DNA of 64,000 bases from an uncultured Rubrobacteraceae bacterium (GCA_902806085.1 CADCVH010000084.1:16624-80623); one strand, 5' to 3'. Positions 1 to 9,864 are shown, numbered from the stretch's first letter. Numbers and translations are program-made. Notes: a model not told the origin generated them from the sequence alone.

Positions 1-12
1 TCGGCTCCACTT

Positions 13-480
13 CTAAGTTTTGGGAATTTGCAGCATAAACGGTTGAATTATAGGACGGCGTGGATCCAGGCACCCTGCCCCTTCGTGCCAACTCTTGCGC
101 TCCTCCTCGTCGCGTTCGGGGGCCGGGAAGGACTCTTCTTCTTGAGCGGCAGCCCCGGTTTCTTGAAGGCGCGGCTCATCGTGGCGCTGGAGACCCTGAC
201 CCCTCGGCGTCCTCGAAGAGCTCACAATGCTCCGAGAGCGTGATGTCGAGGGGGTTGGCCTTGACCTGGGCAGGCAGCGCCATCTCTGGCACCGCGCCCT
301 TTCTGGCCGGGGACCCGGCACCGGCTTGGGGTCGCCGTCGCCGGTCTCTCGGCGCAGCCTCAGGTAGCGCCTTATGTACGAAGCCGACACGTCGAAGACC
401 CGCGCGGGCTCTGACCTAGGCACTCCGCGATCGACGGCCGCCAGCGCCCTAAGCTTCAGATCCTTCGGGTACGGTTTCAT
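13..480 (-). pseudogene. IS630-family transposase, N-terminal fragment, multiply frameshifted
   Basis: N-term MKPYPKDLKLRALAAVDRGVPRSEPARVFDVSASYIRRYLRLRRETGD matches the IS630 HTH region; the following segments (QVKANPLDITLSEHCELFEDAEG; SSATMSRAFKKPGLPLKKKS; ERDEEERKSWHE) lie in successive different frames; no DDE catalytic domain follows. Confidence 0.8.
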
Positions 481-622
481 ACCGGCGGCCTCGCACGCCC
501 CTCAGGCGTTGTCGGTCCCTCGACACCGCAATCCGCGGCCGGAGCGAGGGCGTACGCTTCGGCCGCGACTCGCACGAAGGTTCCGCGACGTATCTAGAGC
601 CCCGGCTTCGAGACCGTTAGGC

Positions 623-1460
623 CTACTTGGCGGCCTTGACCCAGGGGTCCACGACGCTCCGGTTCTGCTTGAGCCAGGCTTTGGAGCCCTCGATCTCGTC
701 GTCGGACTCCGTGATCTCGTCCATGAGCGCGTTGAGCTGGTCCTCGGTGAGCGTGTAGTTCTTCATGAACGCGTAGGCGGCAGGGTCGTTGGATTCGAGG
801 TCGCCGTTGACCACGGTGGAGATCTTGGCGGGTTCGTCGAAGGCGCCCCGGGCATCCTTCGGGTCCTCGAGGAAGTGGTATTCGTAATCCTGGTTCATCG
901 GGTGCGGAACCCACGGCATGAACACGAGAGGCTCCTCGCCCGAGTAGAGCCGCTCCACCTCCGCGAGCATCCCGGCCGTGCTGGACGCCTTGAGCTCCAG
1001 ATTCAGGTCGTACGCCGGGATCACGTCGTTCTCGACCGCTTCCATGAACGGGGCCCCGGCTCGATGCCCAGGATGGTATCCGTGCCTGCCCCGTTGAGGT
1101 CCGCGATGCTGCGTATGTCCTTCATGCAGTTGGGGACGGCGAGGCCGAAGGCCGTCTGGCCTTAGAACCAGGGATCGAGGTGCTCGACGTCGTCCTCGAC
1201 CTTGGCGTGAAGGTCCTTGTGGTTCGGCATCCAGACGTCCTGGAACGCGTGGAGGTCGCCGCCGGCGACGCCCTGGAACAGGGGGCCGACGTCGAGCAGC
1301 TTCAGCTCCACCTCTTCGTAGCCGAGATCCTCCTCGAAGAGCACCTTCGTCAGGTTGGAGACGGCGAGGTTCTCGGCCCACCCTATGTTACCCAGGGTGA
1401 GCGTCTTGCTGGAATTGCCCGAGGAGGCCGAGCCGCCCCCGCAGCCCACACGTGTCGCCC
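623..1460 (-). pseudogene. Glycine betaine/proline ABC transporter substrate-binding protein (OpuAC/ProX-like), disrupted
   Basis: LTLGNIGWAENLAVSNLTKVLFEEDLGYEEVELKLL...QDVWMPNHKDLHAKVEDDVEHLDPWF then an in-frame TAA, GQTAFGLAVPN, a 1-nt frameshift near 1051-1057, then AYDLNLELKASSTAGMLAEVERLYSGEEPLVFMPWVPHPMN..., typical OpuAC. Confidence 0.85.
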
Positions 1461-1757
1461 GGGCACGGGGCGCGGTGCTTCCCGTTTCGAGCTTTGGGGC
1501 CTTGTCCTGGCTCGGGTTCTCCCCTGGGATCCGGCGGAGCGCCGGGCCCGGGCATGAGCCCGGCGCGCGACCGGGTATCGCGCCGCCCCTGGATCTTGCC
1601 CGCCGGTCGTCGGAGCGTACGACCGTCCGTTTGTGCCCTGGGGATGTGCCCTCGGGGCCACCGTGGCCCGGTCTCTCGGGCAGCCCGAAGCGAGAACGTT
1701 CACAGGTGTGGCGGGGTGACGTAAACCGCGTCACCCCGGGATTCCCTCTGCAGTCGT

Positions 1758-3596
1758 ATGCTTTTCATTACAAAACCGGATCCCCCGATCTCGTTCGGGG
1801 CGTACCGACAATCGTTACGAAAGGCGAATGGTATGCGGAATGGCGGGCACAACGGCGATATCAACCTCGTGCAGACGGACGTACTGATCGTCGGCGCCGG
1901 TGCGGCGGGGCTCCGGGCGGCCATCGAGCTGGCCCGGGATGGCGTCGACGTCCTGGTCTTGGGCAAGCGGCGGCACGGCGATGCCCACACCGTGTGGGCG
2001 GCCGGCGGCATCAACGCCTCTCTGGGCAACCTGGATCCCGACGACCGGTGGGAGATACACGCCGCCGACACCATCGGGGAGGGGCATTTCATCAACGACC
2101 CGAGGGCCGTCGAGATCCTGGCCCGCGAGGCTCCGGAGCGCATCCTCGAGCTTCGCGACTGGGGCTGCCCGTTCTCCCTGACGGACGAAGGCGAGTTGAA
2201 CCAGCGCTACTTCGGCGCCCAGTCCTTCCGCCGCACCTGCTTCGCCGGGGACACGACGGGCGAGGCGATCCTGGGCACGCTGGTCGCCAAGGCCAGGGAG
2301 GTGGGCGTCTCCTACCGCGAGGACGTCTACGTGACGAAGCTCCTGAAGAGCGGCGGGCGGGTCAACGGCGCCGCGGGCTTCGACATGCAGGGCGGGCGCC
2401 GTCTGCTGTTCGGGGCCCGGGCGGTCGTCTTGGCCGCGGGCGGCTACACGTCGATCTACAGGCGCGGGTCGTCCCGTCCCGACGAGAACAACGGGGACGC
2501 GATGGCGCTCGCCTACGAGGCCGGGGCGGCCCTCAAGGACATGGAGTTCGTCCAGTTCCACCCGACGGGGATGATCGAGCCCGAGGAGATGGACGGCCGG
2601 CTCGTCACCGAGGCCGTCAGGGGGGAGGGCGGTCGCCTGTACAACAGCGAGGGCGAGCGCTTCATGGAGAGGTACTCGCCCAGGCACATGGAGCTCGACG
2701 CGCGCGACGTCGTGGCGCGCTCCAACTACCGCGAGATCCGGGACGGCCGCGGCACCCCGGACGGGGCCGTGCTGCTCGACATCTCCCACCGCGACCCCGG
2801 CTACATCAAGGACAGGCTGCCGAACATGTACGAGCAGTTTATGGAGCAGGGCGTCGACATAACCAAGGAGCCCATGAAGGTCTCTCCCACCGCCCACTAC
2901 GGCATGGGCGGCATCGAGGTCGACCCGCGGACGGGCGCCACGGCCGTCGAGGGGCTCTTCGCCGTCGGCGAGTCGACCGCCGGCGTGCACGGCGCCAACA
3001 GGCTCGGGGGCAACTCCCTGGCCGAGACCGTCGTCTTCGGGAAGATCCTCGGCTCTCGCCTCGCGGACGACCTGGATAAGCTGTTGCCGCCCGCCCCGCT
3101 CGACGAGGGCGCGGCGCGGGAGCACTTCGCGGCCCTCGACGCCCTCGCGGCCGGAGGGGACGGCGGCGGACGGGACCCGGAGAGGCTAATCGACGAGCTG
3201 CGCGACCTCGTGTGGGACCACGCCGGCATCGTGCGCACCGGCGAGGGCCTGCGCGAGGGGATCGCGAAGCTCCGGGACCTCAGGGAGCGCGCCCGGGAGC
3301 TTGCGATCCCCGATGCCTCCCAGGGCAGTCGGTTCGAGCACGCCCTCAACCTGCGCGCCATGCTGACCGCGGCGGAGGCCGTCATGCGCGGCGCCCTCGC
3401 CCGGGAGGAATCGCGCGGCGCCCACCACCGCGAGGACTTCCCCGAGGAGGCTGATGGGTGGCGGAAGAACATCCTCTGCGCCGGGGACGAAGGGGGCGGC
3501 ATGTACCTGTGGACCGAGCCCGTGGGCGAGGTGCCGGCGGAGATACAGAAGGCCCTGGACGAGGACTACAGCCTCGACTACCACTACCTGGAGTAG
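1758..3596 (+). CDS. FAD-dependent flavoprotein, L-aspartate oxidase / succinate dehydrogenase-fumarate reductase flavoprotein family (start 1758 or ATG 1833)
   Basis: DVLIVGAGAAGLRAAIELARDG; TVWAAGGINASLGN; FVQFHPTGM; PTAHYGMGGIEVD; GLFAVGESTAGVHGANRLGGNSL. Confidence 0.9.
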   Translation: MLFITKPDPPISFGAYRQSLRKANGMRNGGHNGDINLVQTDVLIVGAGAAGLRAAIELARDGVDVLVLGKRRHGDAHTVWAAGGINASLGNLDPDDRWEIHAADTIGEGHFINDPRAVEILAREAPERILELRDWGCPFSLTDEGELNQRYFGAQSFRRTCFAGDTTGEAILGTLVAKAREVGVSYREDVYVTKLLKSGGRVNGAAGFDMQGGRRLLFGARAVVLAAGGYTSIYRRGSSRPDENNGDAMALAYEAGAALKDMEFVQFHPTGMIEPEEMDGRLVTEAVRGEGGRLYNSEGERFMERYSPRHMELDARDVVARSNYREIRDGRGTPDGAVLLDISHRDPGYIKDRLPNMYEQFMEQGVDITKEPMKVSPTAHYGMGGIEVDPRTGATAVEGLFAVGESTAGVHGANRLGGNSLAETVVFGKILGSRLADDLDKLLPPAPLDEGAAREHFAALDALAAGGDGGGRDPERLIDELRDLVWDHAGIVRTGEGLREGIAKLRDLRERARELAIPDASQGSRFEHALNLRAMLTAAEAVMRGALAREESRGAHHREDFPEEADGWRKNILCAGDEGGGMYLWTEPVGEVPAEIQKALDEDYSLDYHYLE

Positions 3597-3642
3597 GGAG
3601 AAACGCGGAGAATACGGGCCTGAAGAGATCGAAAGGGACGCA

Positions 3643-5139
3643 TTGAGCGATTTGGTGGTAATAGGCGGAGGGCCGGCGGGGGTGACCGCGGCCCTGAGGG
3701 CCCGGGAGCTCGGGGCCGAGGTCGTCCTGATCGAGCGCGACAAACTGGGCGGGACCTGCACCAACGACGGCTGCGTCCCGACCCGGGCGCTCGCCAAGGC
3801 GGCCCGGCTCGTGCGCGACGCGGAGCAGTTCGCCGACTACGGCCTCAGGGGCCAGGCGCCGGAAGTGGACTTCCCCGGGGTGCTCCTCGCGGCCCAACGG
3901 GTCGTTGAGGAGGTGCACGACAAGAAACGTATCAGGGATCGTCTGGAGGAGGCGGGCGTCGAGGTCATCGACGGGGCCGGCGAGGTCCGTTTCGCGGACG
4001 CCCACACCGTCCGTCTCGAAAACGGCGGTCCCGGGGGAGCGGGGGCCGAGGCCCGGGGTGACCGCTTCCTCATCTGCGTCGGGGGTCACGCCCGGAGGCT
4101 CGGCTTCCCTGGCTCCGAGCACGCCCTCACCCACAGCGACGTGTGGGACATGGAGTCGCTCCCGGCGTCGGTCGCGATCATAGGGGCCGCGGCGACGGGC
4201 TGCCAGTTGGCCTCAGTCTTCGCGGCTTTCGGTTCCAGGGTGCGGCTCCTGGATCTCGCCCCGCGGATACTCCCCGGGGAGGACGAGGCCGTCTCCCGGG
4301 TCGTCGGCGAGAGCTTCGAGCGGCGCGGTATACGGATAGAGACCGGAATCGGCGGGGTAAACGAGATAGAGAGGGTCTCAGAGGGTCCGGAGGGCCTGCT
4401 CCTACGCTACGACACCCCGGACGGGGAGCGGGAGGCCGCGGTGGACGCCGTGATGCTCTCCGTGGGCTGGCCCGGCAACGTGGACGCTTTGGGGCTCGAG
4501 GCGGCGGGGGTGGCGACCGACAGGGGCCACGTAGTCGTCGACGACACGCTACAGACCAGCGTGCCCCACATCTTCGCCGCGGGCGACATAACCGGCAGGG
4601 CCATGCTGGTCCAGAGCGCGACCTACGAGGGCAGCCTCGCCGCCGAACAGGCCGTGCTCGGCGCCGAGCGCGCGCAGAGCCACGAGATAGTCCCCCACGG
4701 CGGCTTCACCGACCCGGAGTACGCCAGCGTCGGCCTCACGGAGGTGGCGGCGCGCGCCGGGCACGACTGCGTGGTGTCCTCGGTCCCCTACGCGGATCTC
4801 GACCGCGGCGTGATCGACGGCCACCAGGAGGGTTTCTGCAAGCTGGTAGTGGACCGCGCCTCGCGGCGCATCCTCGGCGCCCACATAGCCGGCGAGCAGG
4901 CGGTGGAGGTGGTCCAACTCGTGGCGACCGCGATGCGCGGCGGGATGCCGGTAGAGGAACTCGCGGATATAGAGCTCGCCTACCCGACCTTTACCGCCAT
5001 AGTCGGGCTCGCGGCCAGGCGGGCGGCCAGGGAGCTCGGGGTCGCGATCGGCGACCGCGGGTGGAGCCCCCAGAGCCAGCTTGGGGTGGCGGAGTGGGAG
5101 CTTGGCAAGGACCGCGGCAAAACGGTCGGCGTGCTCTGA
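3643..5139 (+). CDS. NAD(P)/FAD-dependent disulfide oxidoreductase, dihydrolipoamide dehydrogenase/mercuric reductase family
   Basis: DLVVIGGGPAGVTAALRARELGAEVVLIERDKLGGTCTNDGCVPTRAL; C-term dimerisation domain YPTFTAIVGLAAR; likely TTG start at 3643. Confidence 0.9.
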   Translation: MSDLVVIGGGPAGVTAALRARELGAEVVLIERDKLGGTCTNDGCVPTRALAKAARLVRDAEQFADYGLRGQAPEVDFPGVLLAAQRVVEEVHDKKRIRDRLEEAGVEVIDGAGEVRFADAHTVRLENGGPGGAGAEARGDRFLICVGGHARRLGFPGSEHALTHSDVWDMESLPASVAIIGAAATGCQLASVFAAFGSRVRLLDLAPRILPGEDEAVSRVVGESFERRGIRIETGIGGVNEIERVSEGPEGLLLRYDTPDGEREAAVDAVMLSVGWPGNVDALGLEAAGVATDRGHVVVDDTLQTSVPHIFAAGDITGRAMLVQSATYEGSLAAEQAVLGAERAQSHEIVPHGGFTDPEYASVGLTEVAARAGHDCVVSSVPYADLDRGVIDGHQEGFCKLVVDRASRRILGAHIAGEQAVEVVQLVATAMRGGMPVEELADIELAYPTFTAIVGLAARRAARELGVAIGDRGWSPQSQLGVAEWELGKDRGKTVGVL

Positions 5140-5521
5140 GAGGGCCGCGTCGGGCAGCCCGAACGCCCCATTCGGGACGATCCCGCGCCGGGACGCCGGC
5201 GCAGGATCTCCTCCGGGGATCTTCTCCAGGCTAGCGGTGACGGGGGGGATCTACGGCGGCGTCCCGCCAACGCGAGGGCGGGGGCCGCGAGATGCGCGGG
5301 ACGGCTGCCCGGTCGACCCGCCGCGTATGCTCGGGACGGTGTGGGGATCATCTCGTCCGCAGCGTCCCTCACCGGCAGGCACCGTGCTGTCACAGGGCCA
5401 GCCCGGACTATACGGTCCAGACTACGGCCCGGGCGGCCGCGGAGGCGCTGATCCCCTAGGGGTTTGATCCTCCGGTGGGCGTGTCCACCATTTCGGGCCC
5501 GATACGATTAAACTCTGGCCC

Positions 5522-6172
5522 GTGCGACTGTTCTCCAACGTAAGGGTCTACGAGCGGGTCGGCGGCCTCTACGACGCGACGCTCGGCTTCTGGTCCCGCG
5601 AGGTCCGCAGGCAGGCCGCCGACACCCTCGACCTGCGCGAGGACGAGCGGCTCCTGATCGTCGGGGTGGGCACGGGCATGGAGCTCGAGCACCTGCCCGC
5701 GTGGGTTCGGGGGGCCGGGGTGGACCTCAGCGCCGGCATGCTCGAAAGGGCCAACCGGCGGCGGACGGCTCTCGGGATGCGCGACCTGGACCTGCGCGTG
5801 ATGGACGCGCGTGCGCTCGACTTCCCGGACGGCGGCTTCGAGGCGGTGTACCTGCCCCTCGTACTCACCGTCGTCGAGGACGGGGCGCGGGTGCTGGCCG
5901 AGGCCGCGCGGGTCACGGCACCCGGGGGCCGGCTCGTGATCGCGGACAGGTTCTGGCCCGAGGGGCGGCCCCGCCCGGCCGCGGTCCGCGCCGTAAGCCG
6001 GGCCCTCGGGCACGTCGCCATGCGCTTCGATATCCGCCTCTCGGAGATTTTGGCCGGCGCGCCCTCCCTGGAGGTCGAGGACCACAGGAGGGTCGTGCCC
6101 CGCGCCTTCTTCCACCTCGTGACGCTCCGCAAGCCGGACCCCAGCAAGCCGGACCCCAGCAAGCCGGGTTAG
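5522..6172 (+). CDS. Class I SAM-dependent methyltransferase
   Basis: RLLIVGVGTGMELEHLPAWVRGAGVDLSAGMLERANRR; GTG start; C-terminal tail encoded by a 15-bp tandem repeat. Confidence 0.85.
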   Translation: MRLFSNVRVYERVGGLYDATLGFWSREVRRQAADTLDLREDERLLIVGVGTGMELEHLPAWVRGAGVDLSAGMLERANRRRTALGMRDLDLRVMDARALDFPDGGFEAVYLPLVLTVVEDGARVLAEAARVTAPGGRLVIADRFWPEGRPRPAAVRAVSRALGHVAMRFDIRLSEILAGAPSLEVEDHRRVVPRAFFHLVTLRKPDPSKPDPSKPG

Positions 6173-6352
6173 GCGCGCCTGGAGACCACTATCCGCCGGC
6201 CTGCGCTTTGCCCGGGTAGGCCTCGCCGGAGAACCGCCCTGGGGGAAACCGCGCCGGGTCCCCGACCCGCTCCCGGCGCCGCCGCGGCTGTATTCGACGT
6301 TCTGCGGGCAAAGTGGCTGTCGCCAGAGAGAGGGCCCCGGGCACCATCGCGG

Positions 6353-6847
6353 CTACCGAGAGTCGGTGCTTTTGCCCCTGAAGTAGGCGACGGCGGCGGA
6401 AAACAGAATCCCTCTCACAAGTATTCGTCGGACGAGGCCTGTCCTGTCGTGTTTCCACTCCGCCTTCCAGCCCCGTTCCGCGAGGACGTTGGGGACCCGG
6501 CCGTTTTTGAGATCATTCAGGACGCCTTCCGCCACGCCCACCCGGTCGGCCAGCATCAGGGGTAGCCAGTGGCCGTAGCTGGATTCGCTGTACTGGAAAG
6601 CGAAGCGCCGGAGCGCGCCGCTCGCACCAGAGGGCGGCGTCGACGTGCCGAACGCCGAGGTGAGGTCCGAGCGCTCGATGGAATGCAGGACCTCGACGGT
6701 GGGCGGCTGCCGCGGCGGGCGCCCCCAGCTGTAGCCCGCGTGCTCGCCGTCGGTGCGGTGCTTCATCGGGTAGGTCGGGTCGTTTTTCGGATCGGCGTCT
6801 ACGCCCCAGCCCAGTACCTGCGAGGGGTCTTTGGGTGTATGTTCCAT
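6353..6847 (-). CDS. Conserved hypothetical protein
   Basis: 164 aa ORF MEHTPKDPSQVLGWGVDADPKNDPTYPMK...; just downstream of, and codirectional with, the Zn-alcohol dehydrogenase. Confidence 0.65.
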   Translation of the reverse strand: MEHTPKDPSQVLGWGVDADPKNDPTYPMKHRTDGEHAGYSWGRPPRQPPTVEVLHSIERSDLTSAFGTSTPPSGASGALRRFAFQYSESSYGHWLPLMLADRVGVAEGVLNDLKNGRVPNVLAERGWKAEWKHDRTGLVRRILVRGILFSAAVAYFRGKSTDSR

Positions 6848-6859
6848 GGCTGGTCCTCC

Positions 6860-8014
6860 CTAAGATCTGGCCGACGGCGGCATCAGCACCGGCTTGATGC
6901 AGTCGTCGAGCTTCGCCGAAAAAATCCGGTAGGCATCCGACACATCCTCCAGGGGGATGCGGTGGGTGATCAGCGCTTTCGGATCGAGGATGCCGTTCTG
7001 CACGTGCTCGATCAGCCGCGGCAAAAGCCGCTTCACCGATGCCTGGTTCGCCCTGAGGGTGATGCCCTTGTTCACCACGTTGCCGATGGGGACGTGGGTG
7101 CCTACCGGGCCGTACACGCCGACGATGGAGACGATCCCGCCCTTCTTCACGGAGTTGATGGCCCAATGCAGCGCGGTGGCCGACCCCCCCTGCACCAACA
7201 ATTTTCTGCCGAGGACCGTCTGCAACGCGCTACCGGCGGCTTCGGCCCCCACGGCATCGATACACACGTCGGCCCCCAGGGATTCGGTGGTCCCCTTGAT
7301 GAACACCACGGGGTCTTCTAGCGACCTGAAGTCGTAGGCCTCGCAGGGGGCATAGGTTCTCGCGAAGTCGAGGCGATAATCCACGCAATCTATGACGATG
7401 ACGCGCCCCGCCCCGAAGAGCCAGGCGCACCTGGCCGCCATGATGCCGACCGGACCGGCCCCGAAGACCACGACGGTGTCACCGGTTTGGATACCGCCCA
7501 TCTCGGCCGCCTGGAATGCCGTCGGCACGACGTCGGTGAGCAGCACAGCGTCGTCCGGGTCCATGCCTTCCGGGATCACCGCGGGGCTCACGTCGGCGTA
7601 CGGGACGCGCACGTATTCCGCCTGTCCGCCGTCGTAGCCGCCCGCGGTGTGCGAATAGCCGTAGATGCCACCCACCGCGGTGGCCTGGGGGTTGGATTCG
7701 TGGCAATTCCCGTACAGCCCTTGCTGGCAGAAGACGCACGTTCCGCAGGCGATATTGAACGGCACCAGAACGTGGTCGCCGACCTTCAGCTTCTCCACCC
7801 CAGGGCCGACCTGCTCCACCACGCCGGTGAACTCGTGGCCGAACGTCATCCCCACCCGGGTATCCGGCACGGACCCGTTGTATAGATGCAGGTCGGAGCC
7901 GCAGATACACGATCGCGTGACCCTGACGATGGCGTCCTGGGGGTGCAGGATCTCCGGCACGGGTTTGTGGTCGATGCGGACCCGATGGGGCCCCCGGTAA
8001 TTCATGGCGAGCAT
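6860..8014 (-). CDS. Zinc-dependent alcohol/formaldehyde dehydrogenase (MDR family)
   Basis: CICGSDLHLYNG; GHEFTGVVEQVGPGVEKLKVGDHVLVPFNIACGTCVFCQQGLYGNC; GDTVVVFGAGPVGIMAARCAW. Confidence 0.92.
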   Translation of the reverse strand: MLAMNYRGPHRVRIDHKPVPEILHPQDAIVRVTRSCICGSDLHLYNGSVPDTRVGMTFGHEFTGVVEQVGPGVEKLKVGDHVLVPFNIACGTCVFCQQGLYGNCHESNPQATAVGGIYGYSHTAGGYDGGQAEYVRVPYADVSPAVIPEGMDPDDAVLLTDVVPTAFQAAEMGGIQTGDTVVVFGAGPVGIMAARCAWLFGAGRVIVIDCVDYRLDFARTYAPCEAYDFRSLEDPVVFIKGTTESLGADVCIDAVGAEAAGSALQTVLGRKLLVQGGSATALHWAINSVKKGGIVSIVGVYGPVGTHVPIGNVVNKGITLRANQASVKRLLPRLIEHVQNGILDPKALITHRIPLEDVSDAYRIFSAKLDDCIKPVLMPPSARS

Positions 8015-8552
8015 GGAAGTGGTCCCCTTCTCTTCGGCCTCTACAACCTTCGTCGTCGTCGCGTCAATAGATTATGCCCCCGCCCTCGCCAATCGAAGCC
8101 GCGGGGTGCTCCCGGAGCGCCTCCGGGCGCAAGCGGGCCGCTCCACGCGGCAGCGAGGGGCATCAGGCGGGGAAAGCCTCTCGCCATGGCCAGACCCCTC
8201 GCGCCGGAGGCCCGGCCAGCGCGAACCCGCGGTGGGGAACCGGGACAAATGTCCGGTCCCGATTGGGACGTCCGCCGGGAGCGGAGGACACGGGGCGGCC
8301 GATGGTGCTGGCGACGGAGGTTGCCCCCGGCGCGAGAACGGCCTCCCGGCAGCGGCGGCCACCCGCGGCGCTTCCCCGGCGGTGGGTGCCAGAACCGCGG
8401 CTTACGGACCCCGACCCGGCGCGCCGGGCGAGCAGCGAGGCACCCCTTCGCGATCCCTGGGGACCCCGGCCCCGGTAGGAGCGCGGGATAGTGGTAGACG
8501 GCCCCGACTTCGCGTTCTCCGGGCCGGTCGTCGTGGCGGGGAGGACCGCCTC

Positions 8553-8969
8553 CTACTCGTCTTTCAGCCGCAGGTACTCGTCGACCCTGAACCTGAAGTT
8601 CTTTTCGCGGCGACTCCCGAGCGCGTCTTCTACCACGAGGCGCACCCGGGGACGGCCGTCGTACCCCGCCTCCTTGAGGTCCGTCGCGAGCGCCCTGGCG
8701 CGCGTGTGGAACCGGATCGAGGCCCCGGGCGCCAGGGTGAAGGGCAAGGTGGGAGCCCCGCCAAAACCTCCCTCGTGCACCGACCGTCCCTTCGCGCAGA
8801 CGTAGACCCTGGATACCTCGACCTCTTCCGACCCGGTGTTGGATACCCCGAAGAAGACGTGCAGGGGGGAGATCTCCTCTCCGGGGCCGGCGAAAGCCCC
8901 GAGGGACTGCGAGATTCGCAGGTCCGGCCTACCCCTTCCCCCGAACACGCGTCTGGACCAACCCGTCAC
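8553..8969 (-). CDS. Hypothetical protein
   Basis: From GTG 8969: VTGWSRRVFGGRGRPDLRISQSLGAF...HVFFGVSNTGSEEVEVSRVYV...RVDEYLRLKDE; beta-rich, same order of motifs as the neighbouring ORF. Confidence 0.5.
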   Translation of the reverse strand: MTGWSRRVFGGRGRPDLRISQSLGAFAGPGEEISPLHVFFGVSNTGSEEVEVSRVYVCAKGRSVHEGGFGGAPTLPFTLAPGASIRFHTRARALATDLKEAGYDGRPRVRLVVEDALGSRREKNFRFRVDEYLRLKDE

Positions 8970-9021
8970 GGGGACAGGATAAGCCACCGGGTGGACCGGC
9001 GCGAGCCCGGGTGGCCGCGGT

Positions 9022-9738
9022 TCAGCGCGGTTCCGGCCCCCCGTCGGGATCCTCGTGGTAGGCCCAGAGGTCGGTGTTGACGCGGAAGGGACGCCGGTAG
9101 GCGTTGCCCAGCCTGTCGGTCGCCTCGAGCGAGAGCCGGACGTTGCCGGTGTGGCCCTCTCTCTCCAGCGTGTTCGCCAGCCGGGTGAGCGAGAACTTGT
9201 AACCGACGCCGTCCCCCGGAACGAGCTCCACGGGAAGGCCCTCCGACGCGGCCGAACCCGCGACGTTGGCGGCGTCGCGGGCGAGGTTCGGGGAGAGCAC
9301 CCGTTTCTGGATGGGGTCCAAAACCATCCGCCGCCCAAGCGGTCCCCCCGCGCGGAACACCAGCCGGACGGCGTCGAGGTAGGCCACCCTCTCGCCCTCG
9401 TTGGAGATGGCGAAACGCACGATCGCGGAGCCCCGCGGGTATTCCACGCCGTGCTCCCTGAGGAAGTCTCCGAGCCGCAGGTACAGCCCCTCCTGGGATT
9501 CGTCGTGCACCTGGGGCGCGGGGGAGCCCGCCGGGGAGCCCGGCTCCCGCAGGCCGGCCCGGTACTCGTAGCGCGCCCGGATCCTGAGCCTCGGCCTCCG
9601 GTCCCGCCTCTGAAGATACAGGTTGAGCAGCGAGACCACGAGCGCCAGCACCGAAACCACCGTTGGCCCCGCCCCCGCCAGTTCCTCACCCCTCATACAC
9701 CAAACACCCGAACCCACCCCCCCGCAAGCCCCCCACAC
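9022..9738 (-). CDS. Hypothetical membrane-anchored protein (start may be ATG 9696)
   Basis: N-terminal TM segment TVVSVLALVVSLLNLYLQRR followed by a beta-rich domain. Confidence 0.6.
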   Translation of the reverse strand: MWGACGGVGSGVWCMRGEELAGAGPTVVSVLALVVSLLNLYLQRRDRRPRLRIRARYEYRAGLREPGSPAGSPAPQVHDESQEGLYLRLGDFLREHGVEYPRGSAIVRFAISNEGERVAYLDAVRLVFRAGGPLGRRMVLDPIQKRVLSPNLARDAANVAGSAASEGLPVELVPGDGVGYKFSLTRLANTLEREGHTGNVRLSLEATDRLGNAYRRPFRVNTDLWAYHEDPDGGPEPR

Positions 9739-9842
9739 CGAATCCCGACGACCCCGCCCGATAGCGCGCGGAAGCCCTCTTCGCCCCCCGCAAAGACCCG
9801 GGAGACCCGGCGTGGAAACGCCCGCCTTTTTGTTTTCACTGT

Positions 9843-9864
9843 ACTACAAACAATAGTTTGTAGT
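9843..9864. promoter_or_regulatory. Perfect inverted repeat ACTACAAAC-AATA-GTTTGTAGT, candidate operator
   Basis: Read directly at 9843-9864 in an AT-rich patch; upstream of the minus-strand ORF 9022..9738. Confidence 0.6.

Noticed and set aside
1355-3079. 574-aa plus-strand ORF
   Set aside because: Arg/Gly-rich alternate frame of the 1758..3596 flavoprotein.
8004-9080. Overlapping Arg/Gly/Pro-rich ORFs on both strands (8004-9080 +, 7886-8491 +, 8072-8362 -)
   Set aside because: GC-driven open frames with no motif; real coding signal here is on the minus strand from 8553 onward.
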